A stretch of 39,286 bases of DNA from Streptococcus cristatus. GTDB taxonomy: Bacteria; Bacillota; Bacilli; Lactobacillales; Streptococcaceae. The stretch spans positions 116,049 to 155,334 of the forward strand of contig NZ_RJPS01000005.1 in NCBI RefSeq assembly GCF_003943505.1, read 5' to 3'. Both the position numbers and the translations under genes were made by a program. The notes beneath the pieces are model-generated. The model was given only the letters and a program-made list of their open reading frames with translations, made no database searches and was not told the DNA's origin. This document shows positions 1 through 8,043 of this stretch, piece after piece (the first letter of the stretch is position 1; the number at the start of each line of letters is the position of its first letter).

Positions 1-537
1 AACAAAGCTTTTCTTCTTGCCCTCCCAGCTATCGGAGCCGCTTTCCTAGCTGTACTCTCCCAGCTTAGTTTCTCTATTGGGACCATTCCCATCACGCTGC
101 AGACCTTTGCTGTAGGTTTAATTGCAACCATTTTCAAAACACGCGAAGCTGTCTTGTCTGTTCTGCTCTATTTGCTGCTGGGAGCTATTGGGCTACCGGT
201 CTTCGCTGGAGGAAGCGGTGGATTTCAGGCTCTCTTTGGTCCAAGCGCAGGCTATCTTTGGGCATATCTGCTCTTTGCGCTGATTACTTCCAGTTTGATA
301 AGTAAGGATAGCAAGTTTTACACGATCTTTTTGGCTAACCTGCTCGGAGATGCACTGGTTTTTGTCGGTGGCGTAATCGGACTTCATTTTCTGGCTAACA
401 TGGAATTTTCTAAAGCCATTGCTGTTGGTGTCACACCATTCATTCTTCCAGATCTTTTAAAACTTGTAGCCATCACGCTCATCAGCATTCCTATATTTAG
501 AAGCCTAGCTTTTCATCCCTATTTTTTAGAGAAATAG
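1..537 (+). CDS. bioY: BioY, biotin ECF transporter substrate-binding subunit (5' end outside window)
   Basis: The reading frame is open from base 1 and ends at TAG 535-537, giving 178 residues. BioY proteins are about 180 residues, so only a few N-terminal residues are missing. The sequence is strongly hydrophobic with several membrane segments and the BioY-like stretch LLYLLLGAIGLPVFAGG, followed by GGFQALFGPSAGYLWAYL. In the family this is the S component that binds biotin in the membrane and works with a shared EcfA/A'/T energising module; no such module is visible here, so it probably uses genes elsewhere. A shared terminator hairpin follows the stop. An internal TTG at 154 is not the start, because the upstream residues match the family. 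Confidence 0.9.
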   Translation, partial: NKAFLLALPAIGAAFLAVLSQLSFSIGTIPITLQTFAVGLIATIFKTREAVLSVLLYLLLGAIGLPVFAGGSGGFQALFGPSAGYLWAYLLFALITSSLISKDSKFYTIFLANLLGDALVFVGGVIGLHFLANMEFSKAIAVGVTPFILPDLLKLVAITLISIPIFRSLAFHPYFLEK

Positions 538-571
538 AAAAACGGATAGAGTTTTCTCTATCCGTTTTTAA
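538..571. terminator. Bidirectional terminator between bioY and the PC4-like gene
   Basis: A perfect stem made from AAAACGGATAGAG and CTCTATCCGTTTT around a TTTT loop has A-runs on the left and T-runs on the right, so it can terminate both converging genes. The stop codon and last residues of the minus-strand gene lie inside the stem. Confidence 0.85.
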
Positions 572-773
572 ATGCATCCAAAAGAACTTGAAACTCTTCA
601 TTGGAAAGGGTAATTCCCTTGCCCATCTTGCTGTGGTCAGGACTCCAAGTTCGGATATCGTACTTGGCAGGCGCACCGTTAAAACTTACGCGGTTGAGCT
701 CCTTGGTCCAGCCTTTTTCATTTTCCGATAAAACGAGCAATTTCTCCTCGATTTCAAATTTAAAATCTGCCAT
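558..773 (-). CDS. PC4/YdbC-like single-stranded DNA-binding protein
   Basis: This 71-residue protein begins MADFKFEIEEKLLVLSE and contains GWTKELNRVSFNGAPAKYDIRTWSPDHSKMGKGITLS. That matches the bacterial YdbC family, which has the fold of the eukaryotic transcription coactivator PC4/p15. Family members bind single-stranded DNA as dimers; the role in streptococci is not established. The ATG at 773 is preceded by AGAGG at good spacing. The C-terminal codons overlap the terminator hairpin shared with bioY, so there is almost no spacer between the two converging genes. It appears monocistronic. The family call is confident; the physiological role is unknown. Confidence 0.8.
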   Translation of the reverse strand: MADFKFEIEEKLLVLSENEKGWTKELNRVSFNGAPAKYDIRTWSPDHSKMGKGITLSNEEFQVLLDAFKNG

Positions 774-818
774 ACTTTACCTCTTTTCTACTTTCTATCT
801 CATTATTCGTAAAAGATT

Positions 819-847
819 TTACTTTTTTACTTATTTTATTATATAAT
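819..847 (+). promoter_or_regulatory. Promoter for the 878-1219 gene
   Basis: TATAAT at 842-847 lies 17 bases after TTACTT at 819-824 in an AT-rich stretch. The RBS GGAG (865-868) and ATG 878 follow. Confidence 0.6.
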
Positions 848-877
848 ATATTGTAACAAGTTATGGAGATTTTATCT

Positions 878-1219
878 ATGAAAAAATATCTCGAAATGAT
901 TTTACAAAAGACGAATGAGTTCATTAACTATAAAAAGACAGATAAGGAAGAGGACGACAAGAGTCATATCCTACATACAATTGACTTGGCTCTGCGGAAA
1001 AATTCTGGTGTCCATGTTATTTTTCTGGATAAAAATTTTACTGGAGATATTGTCAAATATGACCGTGACCGCCAGCAGTTGATTGTCAAAAATTTCAAAA
1101 AAAGCATGACGACCATCATCCGTGTGCCTGATATCCATCGCATCAGTCTAGTTCCCAATAACATCCGTGAAGCCCAAAAGAAAGATATTCGGCTCGAAAG
1201 TCGCAAATTCAAAAAATAA
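878..1219 (+). CDS. Small conserved-type protein of unknown function
   Basis: This 113-residue soluble protein starts MKKYLEMILQKTNEFINY. I chose ATG 878 over ATG 863 because GGAG at 865-868 sits nine bases before it. The N-terminal third is charged (KKTDKEEDDK). The rest looks like a small beta domain: VHVIFLDKNFTGDIVKYDRDRQQLIVKNF, then IIRVPDIHRISLVP. That strand pattern, with a hydrophobic dIhrIs ending, recalls YolD-like small beta proteins, but I do not assign it. It has no membrane segment or signal peptide. It has its own promoter and a strong terminator, so it is monocistronic. Confidence 0.8.
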   Translation: MKKYLEMILQKTNEFINYKKTDKEEDDKSHILHTIDLALRKNSGVHVIFLDKNFTGDIVKYDRDRQQLIVKNFKKSMTTIIRVPDIHRISLVPNNIREAQKKDIRLESRKFKK

Positions 1220-1258
1220 CTCTTCAAATCAAAAGCGATTTGAAGAGTTTTATTTTTT
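1219..1258 (+). terminator. Rho-independent terminator
   Basis: ACTCTTCAAATC and GATTTGAAGAGT form a 12-bp perfect stem around AAAAGC, followed by TTTATTTTTT. It overlaps the stop codon of the preceding gene. Confidence 0.9.
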
Positions 1259-1365
1259 AAAAGCAATAGCAGAATTTTTAGAATAAGGTCTTCCACTATC
1301 TATTCGTATCCACCATGTAGGCAATATCTACTTGATAAGCACAATTCTCCAACTTTCGCGCCTGA
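1249..1365 (-). pseudogene. Possible remnant of a cell-wall (SH3-like) protein C-terminus
   Basis: Downstream of trhP the minus strand reads ARKLENCAYQVDIAY in one frame and, in another, WWIRIDSGRPYSKNSAIAF ending in KK and a stop. The WWIRID pattern resembles the end of bacterial SH3/GW-type wall-binding repeats. There is no start codon or RBS and the two frames are not continuous. If real, it is a decayed fragment; it may equally be chance. Confidence 0.25.
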
Positions 1366-2652
1366 TTAAGCCCGAACAGTCACACTAGTGCCATCTTCTT
1401 TATACAAATTGATTAAACCTTCCTTGCGGGCACGAACCATGTCACCAGGTTGGACTGGCTGCGGAACTGTAATCGTCAGTAATTCCATTGGGTTTGGCGC
1501 ACGGTCAATCTTATTTCCTTTTTCATCATGGAGGTCAGTAATGTAGGTTTCAAAATGACGGAAACCAGGTCCATAGAATTCCACTTGATCGCCTTCATGG
1601 ATAACATTCCGCTGGCGAATGGTCGCAGTTTGTGTAGCCTCATCATAAGCAACTACTTCTGCTACAAATTTGTATTCTGGAATCTTACGACGGGCTCCAA
1701 AAAGCTGCTCATTCTCAGTTGGCGTATGGTAGTAAAAACCAGTTGCCAGCTCACGTTGAGCTACTTTCCACATTTCATCTACTAGATCTTGCTTAATAGA
1801 TTCAAACTTTTCTGGACTTTCCAAATAAGCATCCACGGCTGCTTTGTAGCAGTTGGTCACTGTAGAAACGTAGTGAATGGATTTCATCCGACCTTCGATT
1901 TTCAAACTATCGACACCATTTTCAATCATATCAGGAATATGATCAATCATGGACATATCAACAGCTGACATAGAGAATTCTTCTGGAATTTCACCCTTCA
2001 AACTCTTGCGTTCTTGTCCGAAAGGCATGTCATACAAATCGTATTTCCAGCGACAAGATTGCGAACAACCGCCTCGGTTGGCATCACGCATACTCATGTG
2101 ATTGGAAAGGGTACAACGGCCAGAGTAAGAAATACACATCGCTCCATGAACGAAGGCTTCGATTTCTACATCGGTACGCTTGCGAATCTCAGCTAGCTCA
2201 GCCATGGAAACCTCACGTGCCAAAACGACCCGTGTCAAACCAAGATTTTTCCAAAACTCAAGCGTCTCATAGTTGGTTGCACTAGCCTGAGTTGACAAAT
2301 GAATCTCCAGACCAGGTGCTTCAGAAGCTGCAATCGCAATCAAGGCTGGGTCAGAAACAATAACGGCCGCAATCCCGATGTCTCGCAAACGACGGAACCA
2401 TTCTCCAGCTCCAGCCTCATTTCCTTCGTGCATGACCATATTGGCCGCTACATAGACCTTGGCACCATGCTCAGCCGCAAATTGGACACCTTCTTCCATT
2501 TGCTCAAAAGTAAAGTTCCCCGCACGGCTGCGCAAACCATAGGCTTGACCACCAATAAAAACAGCATCTGCCCCATAGCGAACAGCTACTTTTAACTTTT
2601 CTAACGTACCAGCTGGTGACAGCACCTCTGGACGTTTTAATTTTTTTATCAT
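1366..2652 (-). CDS. trhP: U32 family protein TrhP, tRNA 5-hydroxyuridine formation
   Basis: This 428-residue protein starts MIKKLKRPEVLSPAGTLEKLKVAV. ATG 2652 is preferred to TTG 2670 because AGGAG lies five bases before it. It carries the U32 signature EAFVHGAMCISYSGRCTLS and the four-cysteine cluster Cys-x6-Cys, then GGCSQSC. A C-terminal beta-barrel-like domain is present. U32 proteins were named peptidases, but the YegQ/TrhP and B. subtilis YrrN/YrrO group supports prephenate-dependent hydroxylation of wobble U34 in tRNA; the cysteines are thought to hold an iron-sulphur cluster. Many Firmicutes have a second, shorter U32 gene beside it; none is seen here. The next enzyme in the pathway, TrmR, is encoded at 36087-36770. 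Confidence 0.88.
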   Translation of the reverse strand: MIKKLKRPEVLSPAGTLEKLKVAVRYGADAVFIGGQAYGLRSRAGNFTFEQMEEGVQFAAEHGAKVYVAANMVMHEGNEAGAGEWFRRLRDIGIAAVIVSDPALIAIAASEAPGLEIHLSTQASATNYETLEFWKNLGLTRVVLAREVSMAELAEIRKRTDVEIEAFVHGAMCISYSGRCTLSNHMSMRDANRGGCSQSCRWKYDLYDMPFGQERKSLKGEIPEEFSMSAVDMSMIDHIPDMIENGVDSLKIEGRMKSIHYVSTVTNCYKAAVDAYLESPEKFESIKQDLVDEMWKVAQRELATGFYYHTPTENEQLFGARRKIPEYKFVAEVVAYDEATQTATIRQRNVIHEGDQVEFYGPGFRHFETYITDLHDEKGNKIDRAPNPMELLTITVPQPVQPGDMVRARKEGLINLYKEDGTSVTVRA

Positions 2653-2701
2653 CTTTTCTCCTATTTGCAATATAAAAGTATTGATGTTTAACCCTATCTA
2701 T

Positions 2702-2710
2702 TTTATAGCA
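2702..2710 (-). promoter_or_regulatory. Extended -10 promoter for trhP
   Basis: On the minus strand TGCTATAAA (TG-n-TATAAA, hexamer at 2702-2707) lies about 50 bases before the trhP start. No good -35 box is visible at the expected spacing, so this is tentative. Confidence 0.4.
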
Positions 2711-2815
2711 ATTTACCGCTAAAAGCAAGATGAAGCCTAGTTTTTTGACAATTCTAATCTTCCATCCTCATCTCCTTACTAAGTATTTTAGGATATAGGT
2801 TTATTATCTGAGAGA

Positions 2816-2850
2816 GGAAAAAAGCCAGAAGTCTTAAACTTCTAGCTTCT
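2816..2850 (-). terminator. Terminator of the C69 dipeptidase gene
   Basis: On the minus strand AGCTAGAAGT, a five-base loop and ACTTCTGGCT form a stem with one mismatch, followed by TTTTTTCC. It lies just after the stop at 2861. Confidence 0.8.
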
Positions 2851-2860
2851 CTTTCAAAAT

Positions 2861-4567
2861 TTATTCTTCCTCCTTCTTCTTATTAAATTGTTTGTATCCG
2901 AAGAATCCACCAACTAGCACAACCAATACGCCTATGACAATCCAAGTAGTTTGACTTGAGCTATCTTTCTTCGTATCGCTAGCTTTGTCCGCTGATTTTC
3001 CTTTTTCTGCTTCTGCTAGGAGGTTTGCTTTATTATAGCCTGTATAGACAAGATCTGCATCTTTACCTTTTTCCTTCTTAATCTTTTCTTCCATCTCTGC
3101 TTCGACTGCTTTGATTTCCTTAAAGATTTTTTCTGAGCGTTCCAAGGCTTCCTTCGTCACTTCTGGTCCAGCGGCTTTGGCTTGTTCATCTGTGTAGTTT
3201 GCATATTTGGCGTCGCGTTCGGTCTGTTCTTTATCCCATTCAGCTTCTTTTGCTTTCCATTTTTCTTGGATACTATTACCAAAGATTTCTGGATATTTCA
3301 TAACCATTTGGTCAATATGCCAAACAGTCCAATACCAAGATTTTCCGTCATATTTAGTAGAACGGTTCTTGAAAGCTTCGTAAGTATCTTCTACATTACC
3401 ATAGAATGGTACATATGGTGTGTTGCGACTTTGTGCCAGACCCAGCCACATAACACCGCCAAAGGCATTTGGTAGGTTTGGTTTGATTTGATAAACGTGG
3501 GCGTCGATTACGTTTTCGTTACCTAGCGCATATTTGTAAACATTACCATCGATCTTCTTACCGACTTCAACTAAGTCATCTGCTTTATATTGTGGCAAAG
3601 TTTCAAAACGATCCCGTTGCTCAGCAATTACATCATGAACAGTGTATTTCTTATTTGGATCAGTTGGTTCGCGCAAGAGATCAAAAGCTTCATCGTCATA
3701 ATTTACTTTTGCTTGTGGATCCATCCACTTGATACCTGCATAGGTCCGTGAACGGTTACGTTCCATGTATTCATCAGGTCCGTAAGATTTAGCAATCATA
3801 AAGTTGCCATCTTTGTCAGTCTTATAGTTGTCTGCTTTTTTAGCTACTTCTTCCACATCTTTAGAAGCAATGACATTTTCCTTATCGTTCAAGTCAACGT
3901 GACCAAGATAGTAAGTGTTCGCAAAGACAGCATACTTATTCGTTGGGAATTTGATGGCTACATATTGGTGACCAGACAGGATTTCCATGTACCATAGCTC
4001 ATTCTTATCTGCTGCAACGATGATATTTCCTTCTGCTGATCCTTTTTCGTCCAGAACTTTCGCAACTGTCTCAATAACTTCACGTGCTGTTTTTGCACGA
4101 GGCAAAGCAAGGTCAACTAATGATGCTTCTGGAAGACCATCTTTTACAAGTGGATCTTCTTTTAGCACTTTATCATTTGGTGTTGCTGAAACGGTCGCTG
4201 TCATAGCTACACCAAGTTCATTAAAGCCATGCGCAGCGAAGTTTCCGTTACTTCCGTTGTCACGATCAGAGTCGTAGACAGCTGTGTATTTCATTTCATT
4301 CGCCAAATGCGGATAGGTAAAGCCATTTGATTCATCTTCTATCTTATCGCCATCTTTATAGGTCTTAGCTGGCACAACTACATAGTTTTGATTGTGCCTA
4401 CCGCCGTCAGGGGCGTATGGATAGTCCTCTGTCCGACCAAATAGAGTAGAGCCATCTGCTGTTAGGTCTTTACCGACAATAAAAGCAGAACACGCTTGTG
4501 CCACATGAACAGGCAAAAGAGCAACTAACATTGCAAGGAACATTAGTCTGAGCAGTATTTTCTTCAT
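2861..4567 (-). CDS. Secreted, membrane-anchored C69 family dipeptidase
   Basis: This 568-residue protein begins with a signal peptide (MKKILLRLMFLAMLVALLPVHVAQA) directly followed by CSAFIVGKDLTADGSTLFGRTEDY. In peptidase family C69 the exposed N-terminal cysteine is the catalytic Ntn-hydrolase nucleophile. Here it is Cys26, at the predicted cleavage point. The C-terminal region is charged and helical (about 430-520), then ends in a membrane segment TTWIVIGVLVVLVGGFFGY (about 537-556) and a KKKEEE tail. The enzyme is therefore probably tethered outside the membrane with its active site in the wall, and may supply amino acids from peptides. Cytosolic PepD homologues lack both ends. Transcription starts at a near-consensus promoter overlapped by a CcpA cre box, so carbon repression is likely. 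Confidence 0.88.
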   Translation of the reverse strand: MKKILLRLMFLAMLVALLPVHVAQACSAFIVGKDLTADGSTLFGRTEDYPYAPDGGRHNQNYVVVPAKTYKDGDKIEDESNGFTYPHLANEMKYTAVYDSDRDNGSNGNFAAHGFNELGVAMTATVSATPNDKVLKEDPLVKDGLPEASLVDLALPRAKTAREVIETVAKVLDEKGSAEGNIIVAADKNELWYMEILSGHQYVAIKFPTNKYAVFANTYYLGHVDLNDKENVIASKDVEEVAKKADNYKTDKDGNFMIAKSYGPDEYMERNRSRTYAGIKWMDPQAKVNYDDEAFDLLREPTDPNKKYTVHDVIAEQRDRFETLPQYKADDLVEVGKKIDGNVYKYALGNENVIDAHVYQIKPNLPNAFGGVMWLGLAQSRNTPYVPFYGNVEDTYEAFKNRSTKYDGKSWYWTVWHIDQMVMKYPEIFGNSIQEKWKAKEAEWDKEQTERDAKYANYTDEQAKAAGPEVTKEALERSEKIFKEIKAVEAEMEEKIKKEKGKDADLVYTGYNKANLLAEAEKGKSADKASDTKKDSSSQTTWIVIGVLVVLVGGFFGYKQFNKKKEEE

Positions 4568-4654
4568 AGTCTATCTCCTTTTGACTATCTGCGGGGCTGG
4601 AATCAACTCCCAGTCTAAACAACATAAACCGTAATACCTTAACATTCCTATTTT

Positions 4655-4692
4655 AGTATACTCTCTTTCTAAATTTTTTGCAAGCGTTTACA
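4655..4692 (-). promoter_or_regulatory. Promoter with overlapping CcpA cre box (C69 dipeptidase)
   Basis: On the minus strand TTGCAA (4678-4683) and TATACT (4655-4660) are separated by exactly 17 bases. TGCAAGCGTTTACA on the plus strand (4679-4692) matches the cre consensus TGNAANCGNTNNCA at every fixed position and covers the -35 box. CcpA binding there should block RNA polymerase. The transcript leader is about 80 bases. Confidence 0.82.
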
Positions 4693-4891
4693 CAAGATTG
4701 TGTATATTTTTTATCTAATCTATATTTCCTCTACTTTTTTATCAAATCAGAGCAGATAAACAAAAAAATAGCCCCATCTTATTTAGAGGAACGGCTATTA
4801 TTTTTTGTCTTATCAGAAAATATCCCGCTATAAAATATTTATAAGCAATTCACTAAAGATTTTGGCAGAGCCGACTTGAGCTTCAAAGAAT
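4693..4891. other. Non-coding spacer between the dipeptidase promoter and the tehB-type gene
   Basis: The gap from 4568 to 4891 holds no gene on either strand that I can support. It contains the dipeptidase leader, its promoter with cre box, AT-rich sequence, and the hairpin at 4762-4806. Confidence 0.7.
4762..4806. terminator. Long-loop bidirectional terminator
   Basis: AAAAAAATAGCC and GGCTATTATTTTTT form a stem with a 19-base loop. A-runs on one side and T-runs on the other allow function in both directions. It probably ends the tehB-type transcript on the minus strand. Confidence 0.6.
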
Positions 4892-5755
4892 TTATCTCAC
4901 TTTTTTAGCCAGCATAGTCGCAAAGCGGAGCTGAATTCGATTGCCGTTTTCATCACGGCGATGGAGATGGCCAGGATTTTCATTGTACTTGACCAGCTCC
5001 CAGTCTTTATAATACTCCGTAAGCTCCCCTTCCTTAAAAGTAAATGGGAAGGGAACAGAGCAAGGGAAATCCTCTGTATCCATAGCACAGACGATGAGAT
5101 TGTAGCCACCAAGTGCTGTCTGCTCCTGCATATTGCGGATAATATCTGGAATCCGCTCTGCCTGCAGGAACATCAGAACAACGGTGGAAACGATCAAATC
5201 ATAAGTCTGAGTCAGACTAGCTGAGTTGATATCATAAGTCCCCACTGGCAGATCCAAATCTTCCTGCTCGACAATGCTCCGTAAGATCTCCAGTGCCAGC
5301 TCATTCTGATCTACGGCCGTTACTTCAAAGCCCTGCTTAGCAAGAAAGAGTGCATTGCGACCTTGACCGCAGCCTAGATCTAAGGCCCGCCCTGGCCGTA
5401 CCGTCTGCATAGCTTCCAAAACCTCTGAGTGCACTGGATTGCTACCGTATTTCTTAGGGAAATAATCCTCAGGCCGACAGTAAAACTCCAAGTACCACTC
5501 CAAATCATCTGTCAAGGCTTCAACACGGTGCCATGCTTGGGGTTGGGCAAAAGGATTGTCCTGACCAGCTTCAAAGATGTGCTCAGCTAGCTCCTTACCT
5601 TCCTCTGACATCTCGACAAACTTAAGACGTCCCTTGAGAACAGTAATTTTGCCCCAAGTTCCCTCTTTGGTATTGTGCTTTCTCTTTACAGCTTCTGGCA
5701 TTGTCTCAGCCGTCCACAACGGCATGCGTTTATAAGCTAGCAATTCTTCTGTCAT
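4892..5755 (-). CDS. tehB: TehB-type SAM-dependent methyltransferase
   Basis: This 287-residue protein starts MTEELLAYKRMPLWTAETMPEAV. ATG 5755 was chosen because AAGGA precedes it; an upstream TTG at 5779 has no ribosome site. Residues about 1-85 are the small beta domain found in the longer TehB proteins. The rest is a class I methyltransferase with the SAM motif ALDLGCGQGRNALFLA (near residue 127) and the acidic residue in VTAVDQNE. TehB proteins methylate tellurite and selenium compounds in some bacteria, but the natural substrate in streptococci is unknown. The length equals the roughly 286 residues of classical two-domain TehB. It has its own promoter at 5804-5832. In related streptococci tehB follows smpB; here two unknown genes lie between. 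Confidence 0.87.
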   Translation of the reverse strand: MTEELLAYKRMPLWTAETMPEAVKRKHNTKEGTWGKITVLKGRLKFVEMSEEGKELAEHIFEAGQDNPFAQPQAWHRVEALTDDLEWYLEFYCRPEDYFPKKYGSNPVHSEVLEAMQTVRPGRALDLGCGQGRNALFLAKQGFEVTAVDQNELALEILRSIVEQEDLDLPVGTYDINSASLTQTYDLIVSTVVLMFLQAERIPDIIRNMQEQTALGGYNLIVCAMDTEDFPCSVPFPFTFKEGELTEYYKDWELVKYNENPGHLHRRDENGNRIQLRFATMLAKKVR

Positions 5756-5803
5756 AAATAATCCTTTCTCTAAAAGCAAACTACGAATAATCTAACTGTC
5801 TTT

Positions 5804-5832
5804 ATCATACTCGAAAAGTACAGACTTGACAA
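5804..5832 (-). promoter_or_regulatory. Promoter for the tehB-type gene
   Basis: On the minus strand TTGTCA (5827-5832) and TATGAT (5804-5809) are spaced 17 bases apart, about 48 bases before the start codon. Confidence 0.7.
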
Positions 5833-5854
5833 GTGGCAAATTGAACAGCTTTCC

Positions 5855-5894
5855 CTGCAAAAAGAAAGAACTGGTCCATCAGCCAGTTCTTTCT
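5855..5894 (-). terminator. Terminator of the two-gene unknown operon
   Basis: On the minus strand AGAAAGAACTGG, an eight-base loop and CCAGTTCTTTCT form a 12-bp perfect stem followed by TTTTTGC. It lies about 55 bases past the stop at 5949. Confidence 0.82.
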
Positions 5895-5948
5895 CATATA
5901 GGAAGTCTACTTTCTTTTACTTTTCAGCATCTATCTCTTTACGACTCA

Positions 5949-6995
5949 TCAGTATACCCTTTCTTGTAAAATTGATTTATTCTGTTTTTGTTTCATTAAT
6001 TCCTTATCCTTACTCTCATCATAAAACTGATTGAATTCCTCTTTAGAGTTAAAAGGATGTTCCAATCCGTCTTTACTGATACTTGCTGGAATTACACCTT
6101 CATATAAGTCTGTATTCGAAGGAACTAACAGACTATAAAACTCTAGATAGTCTTTAACGCTCTTATCAAGTATATAAAGTTGAGAGTTCGTTTTTTCCAA
6201 TAATGCCGCTGCCTTTGGGTCTGTTTGCGCCATCAAGATATTTCGAATCCAACTTGTATCCACAGCTTCGCCTAAAGGATATGTAATAGGAAATTTAAAA
6301 TTTCCCAACTTTTCGTCAAATTGTTGCGTATTTAGTTTAAAATTAAAGGTGGGACTTTGGTATTGTGCTGTCTTATTATCTTCCCATTCAATTTTTCGAG
6401 TATCAAGATTGTACCAAAGAGTTTGAAACTTATCATGTTCCCCAGACTCAGAGGCATAAATAGACAAATAATTATTTCCATCAATGACAGTTAATGTTTC
6501 CTCTATTCCTCTAGGTAAATATCGAGAATTATAGTCTGAAACTAATTTATACAAATCTTCTTTATAACCTTCTAACTGTTGATTCTTAATATGGTAAATG
6601 GATAAGGTATAATAGTTACCTTCATTTTTTTTATCAATAATATTCGGCATTGAAGGAAGTTTGATATTTTCTCGAACAATATAGTTGGGATTATGCGCAC
6701 CACGTGTCACATGCGTTGGATTCTCTGAGGTTGCCGGTAGAGTAGCATACTTGCGAACTAAAGCATCTTCCTCTGGATTTTCTGATTTCCAATGAACCGC
6801 TACCCCTGTACCATTTTCAAGAAAAGAATAATCATCAATTGTAAAAGTCCCTGTATAATAATTTAAGGATTCATAAGTTTCTCTTTCTTCCTTGGCTTTT
6901 TGAAGCTGATCTTGTTTTAAATGACACTGCCAAGCAAATATGGCAAGTCCCAAGACTGCTAAAGCAAGAAGACTTAACAATAATTTTCTTATCAT
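5949..6995 (-). CDS. Membrane-anchored protein of unknown function, second of a pair
   Basis: This 348-residue protein starts MIRKLLLSLLALAVLGLAIFAW. ATG 6995 is preceded by AAAGG; the frame stays open upstream but has no ribosome site there. A single N-terminal hydrophobic helix is followed by a large hydrophilic domain. No lipobox is visible, so it is probably a signal-anchor protein facing the wall. I recognise no domain or catalytic motif. It lies 25 bases after the gene at 7021-7983, which has the same architecture. Both end in a similar acidic/aromatic tail (FNSKEEFNQFYDE here, FNDFKQWVE there), so they may be distant paralogues. The pair is AT-rich compared with smpB-rnr next door. Confidence 0.8.
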   Translation of the reverse strand: MIRKLLLSLLALAVLGLAIFAWQCHLKQDQLQKAKEERETYESLNYYTGTFTIDDYSFLENGTGVAVHWKSENPEEDALVRKYATLPATSENPTHVTRGAHNPNYIVRENIKLPSMPNIIDKKNEGNYYTLSIYHIKNQQLEGYKEDLYKLVSDYNSRYLPRGIEETLTVIDGNNYLSIYASESGEHDKFQTLWYNLDTRKIEWEDNKTAQYQSPTFNFKLNTQQFDEKLGNFKFPITYPLGEAVDTSWIRNILMAQTDPKAAALLEKTNSQLYILDKSVKDYLEFYSLLVPSNTDLYEGVIPASISKDGLEHPFNSKEEFNQFYDESKDKELMKQKQNKSILQERVY

Positions 6996-7020
6996 TTTTT
7001 TACCTTTCTTCTTATTGTTT

Positions 7021-7983
7021 CTATTTCTCTTTTTGTGGATGAGTTTCAACCCACTGCTTGAAATCATTAAAAGATCGAATCTGTGTTTTCTCTCCAGTTG
7101 TTTCATCTGTGGCATAAAGTTCCATCACTTCCTGTCCTTCGGGCGCAAACCAATGAATTAAATCATTAAACCATTCTTCCTCATTGTATTGGTCTGGACG
7201 GAAATAGATTTTATTCATTTCTTTCATCTTTTTCGCAATTTCAGGATAAATCTTAGCAAAATTAGTACTTGAAACTTCTACATAATCACCTATTTTATAC
7301 GATGGTATTATGTAGCCAGGAACATACTCCATACCATACTTTAATAGTGTGTTATTAATCTGATCCCCTATTCCACTTCTTACAAGATCCATAGTCTTAT
7401 ATATTGTTCCTCTCATATAAGTTCTAGTATCCTTCTGATCTAAAAGTAGATTAATCTCTTTTTCTGACATCTCTTTTTCAATTTTTCCTGACTCCAATGC
7501 TAGAATAAAATATTTGATTTTCTCCGGTTTCCCTTTTTCATACGAGTGCATACTAAAAGTTAGAAATTCTTTTCCGTTCCTTGTAAATTGTGCTCGAATT
7601 TGCTTAAGCCTATAAGTATTCTCTTGTCCTAACAAATCGTAGACATTGACTTCCTTACTAGTTATTTTAGATGGATCCTGCAAATTATAAATCTTGATTT
7701 TGAAATATTCCTCTTTACTAACTTTAGACGACGTTAAGCCATCCTCTTCAGTAAGAATATTATACTTGAAATCTGTTATATAATTCTGTCCATAATTGAA
7801 AAAACCATCATTTCTGCTAGTAACCAATACATATTTGTTTTGACTGAACAACTCTATTTGATCAACATTATAGTCTTCTTTATCATACTCTTTTTTTCTC
7901 CCACTTACTAAAAAAGCGAAAAGAACTACTAAAGTCAGAAGAAGTCCTCCAAGAAATATGAAAAATTTTTTATTGAGTTTCAT
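7021..7983 (-). CDS. Membrane-anchored protein of unknown function, first of a pair
   Basis: This 320-residue protein starts MKLNKKFFIFLGGLLLTLVVLFAFLVSG, a signal anchor followed by a hydrophilic extracytoplasmic domain rich in Lys, Glu and Tyr. I recognise no family, and no cysteine for lipidation is present. It is the first gene of a two-gene unit with 5949-6995 and shares its layout, N-terminal anchor and a similar C-terminal stretch. An extended -10 promoter lies about 118 bases upstream, and the long leader contains an inverted repeat. Secreted accessory proteins of this kind vary between streptococcal strains; the pair splits the smpB-tehB neighbourhood seen in relatives. Confidence 0.8.
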   Translation of the reverse strand: MKLNKKFFIFLGGLLLTLVVLFAFLVSGRKKEYDKEDYNVDQIELFSQNKYVLVTSRNDGFFNYGQNYITDFKYNILTEEDGLTSSKVSKEEYFKIKIYNLQDPSKITSKEVNVYDLLGQENTYRLKQIRAQFTRNGKEFLTFSMHSYEKGKPEKIKYFILALESGKIEKEMSEKEINLLLDQKDTRTYMRGTIYKTMDLVRSGIGDQINNTLLKYGMEYVPGYIIPSYKIGDYVEVSSTNFAKIYPEIAKKMKEMNKIYFRPDQYNEEEWFNDLIHWFAPEGQEVMELYATDETTGEKTQIRSFNDFKQWVETHPQKEK

Positions 7984-8043
7984 TTGCTTACCACCAGTTT
8001 TTAATTCATCTAGCCATTTATTTTGTTAGTCCTCGGAGCCATT

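Noticed and set aside
6996..7115. N-terminal extension of the 348-residue surface protein
   Set aside because: It overlaps the previous gene and would bury the signal anchor; AAAGG precedes ATG 6995.
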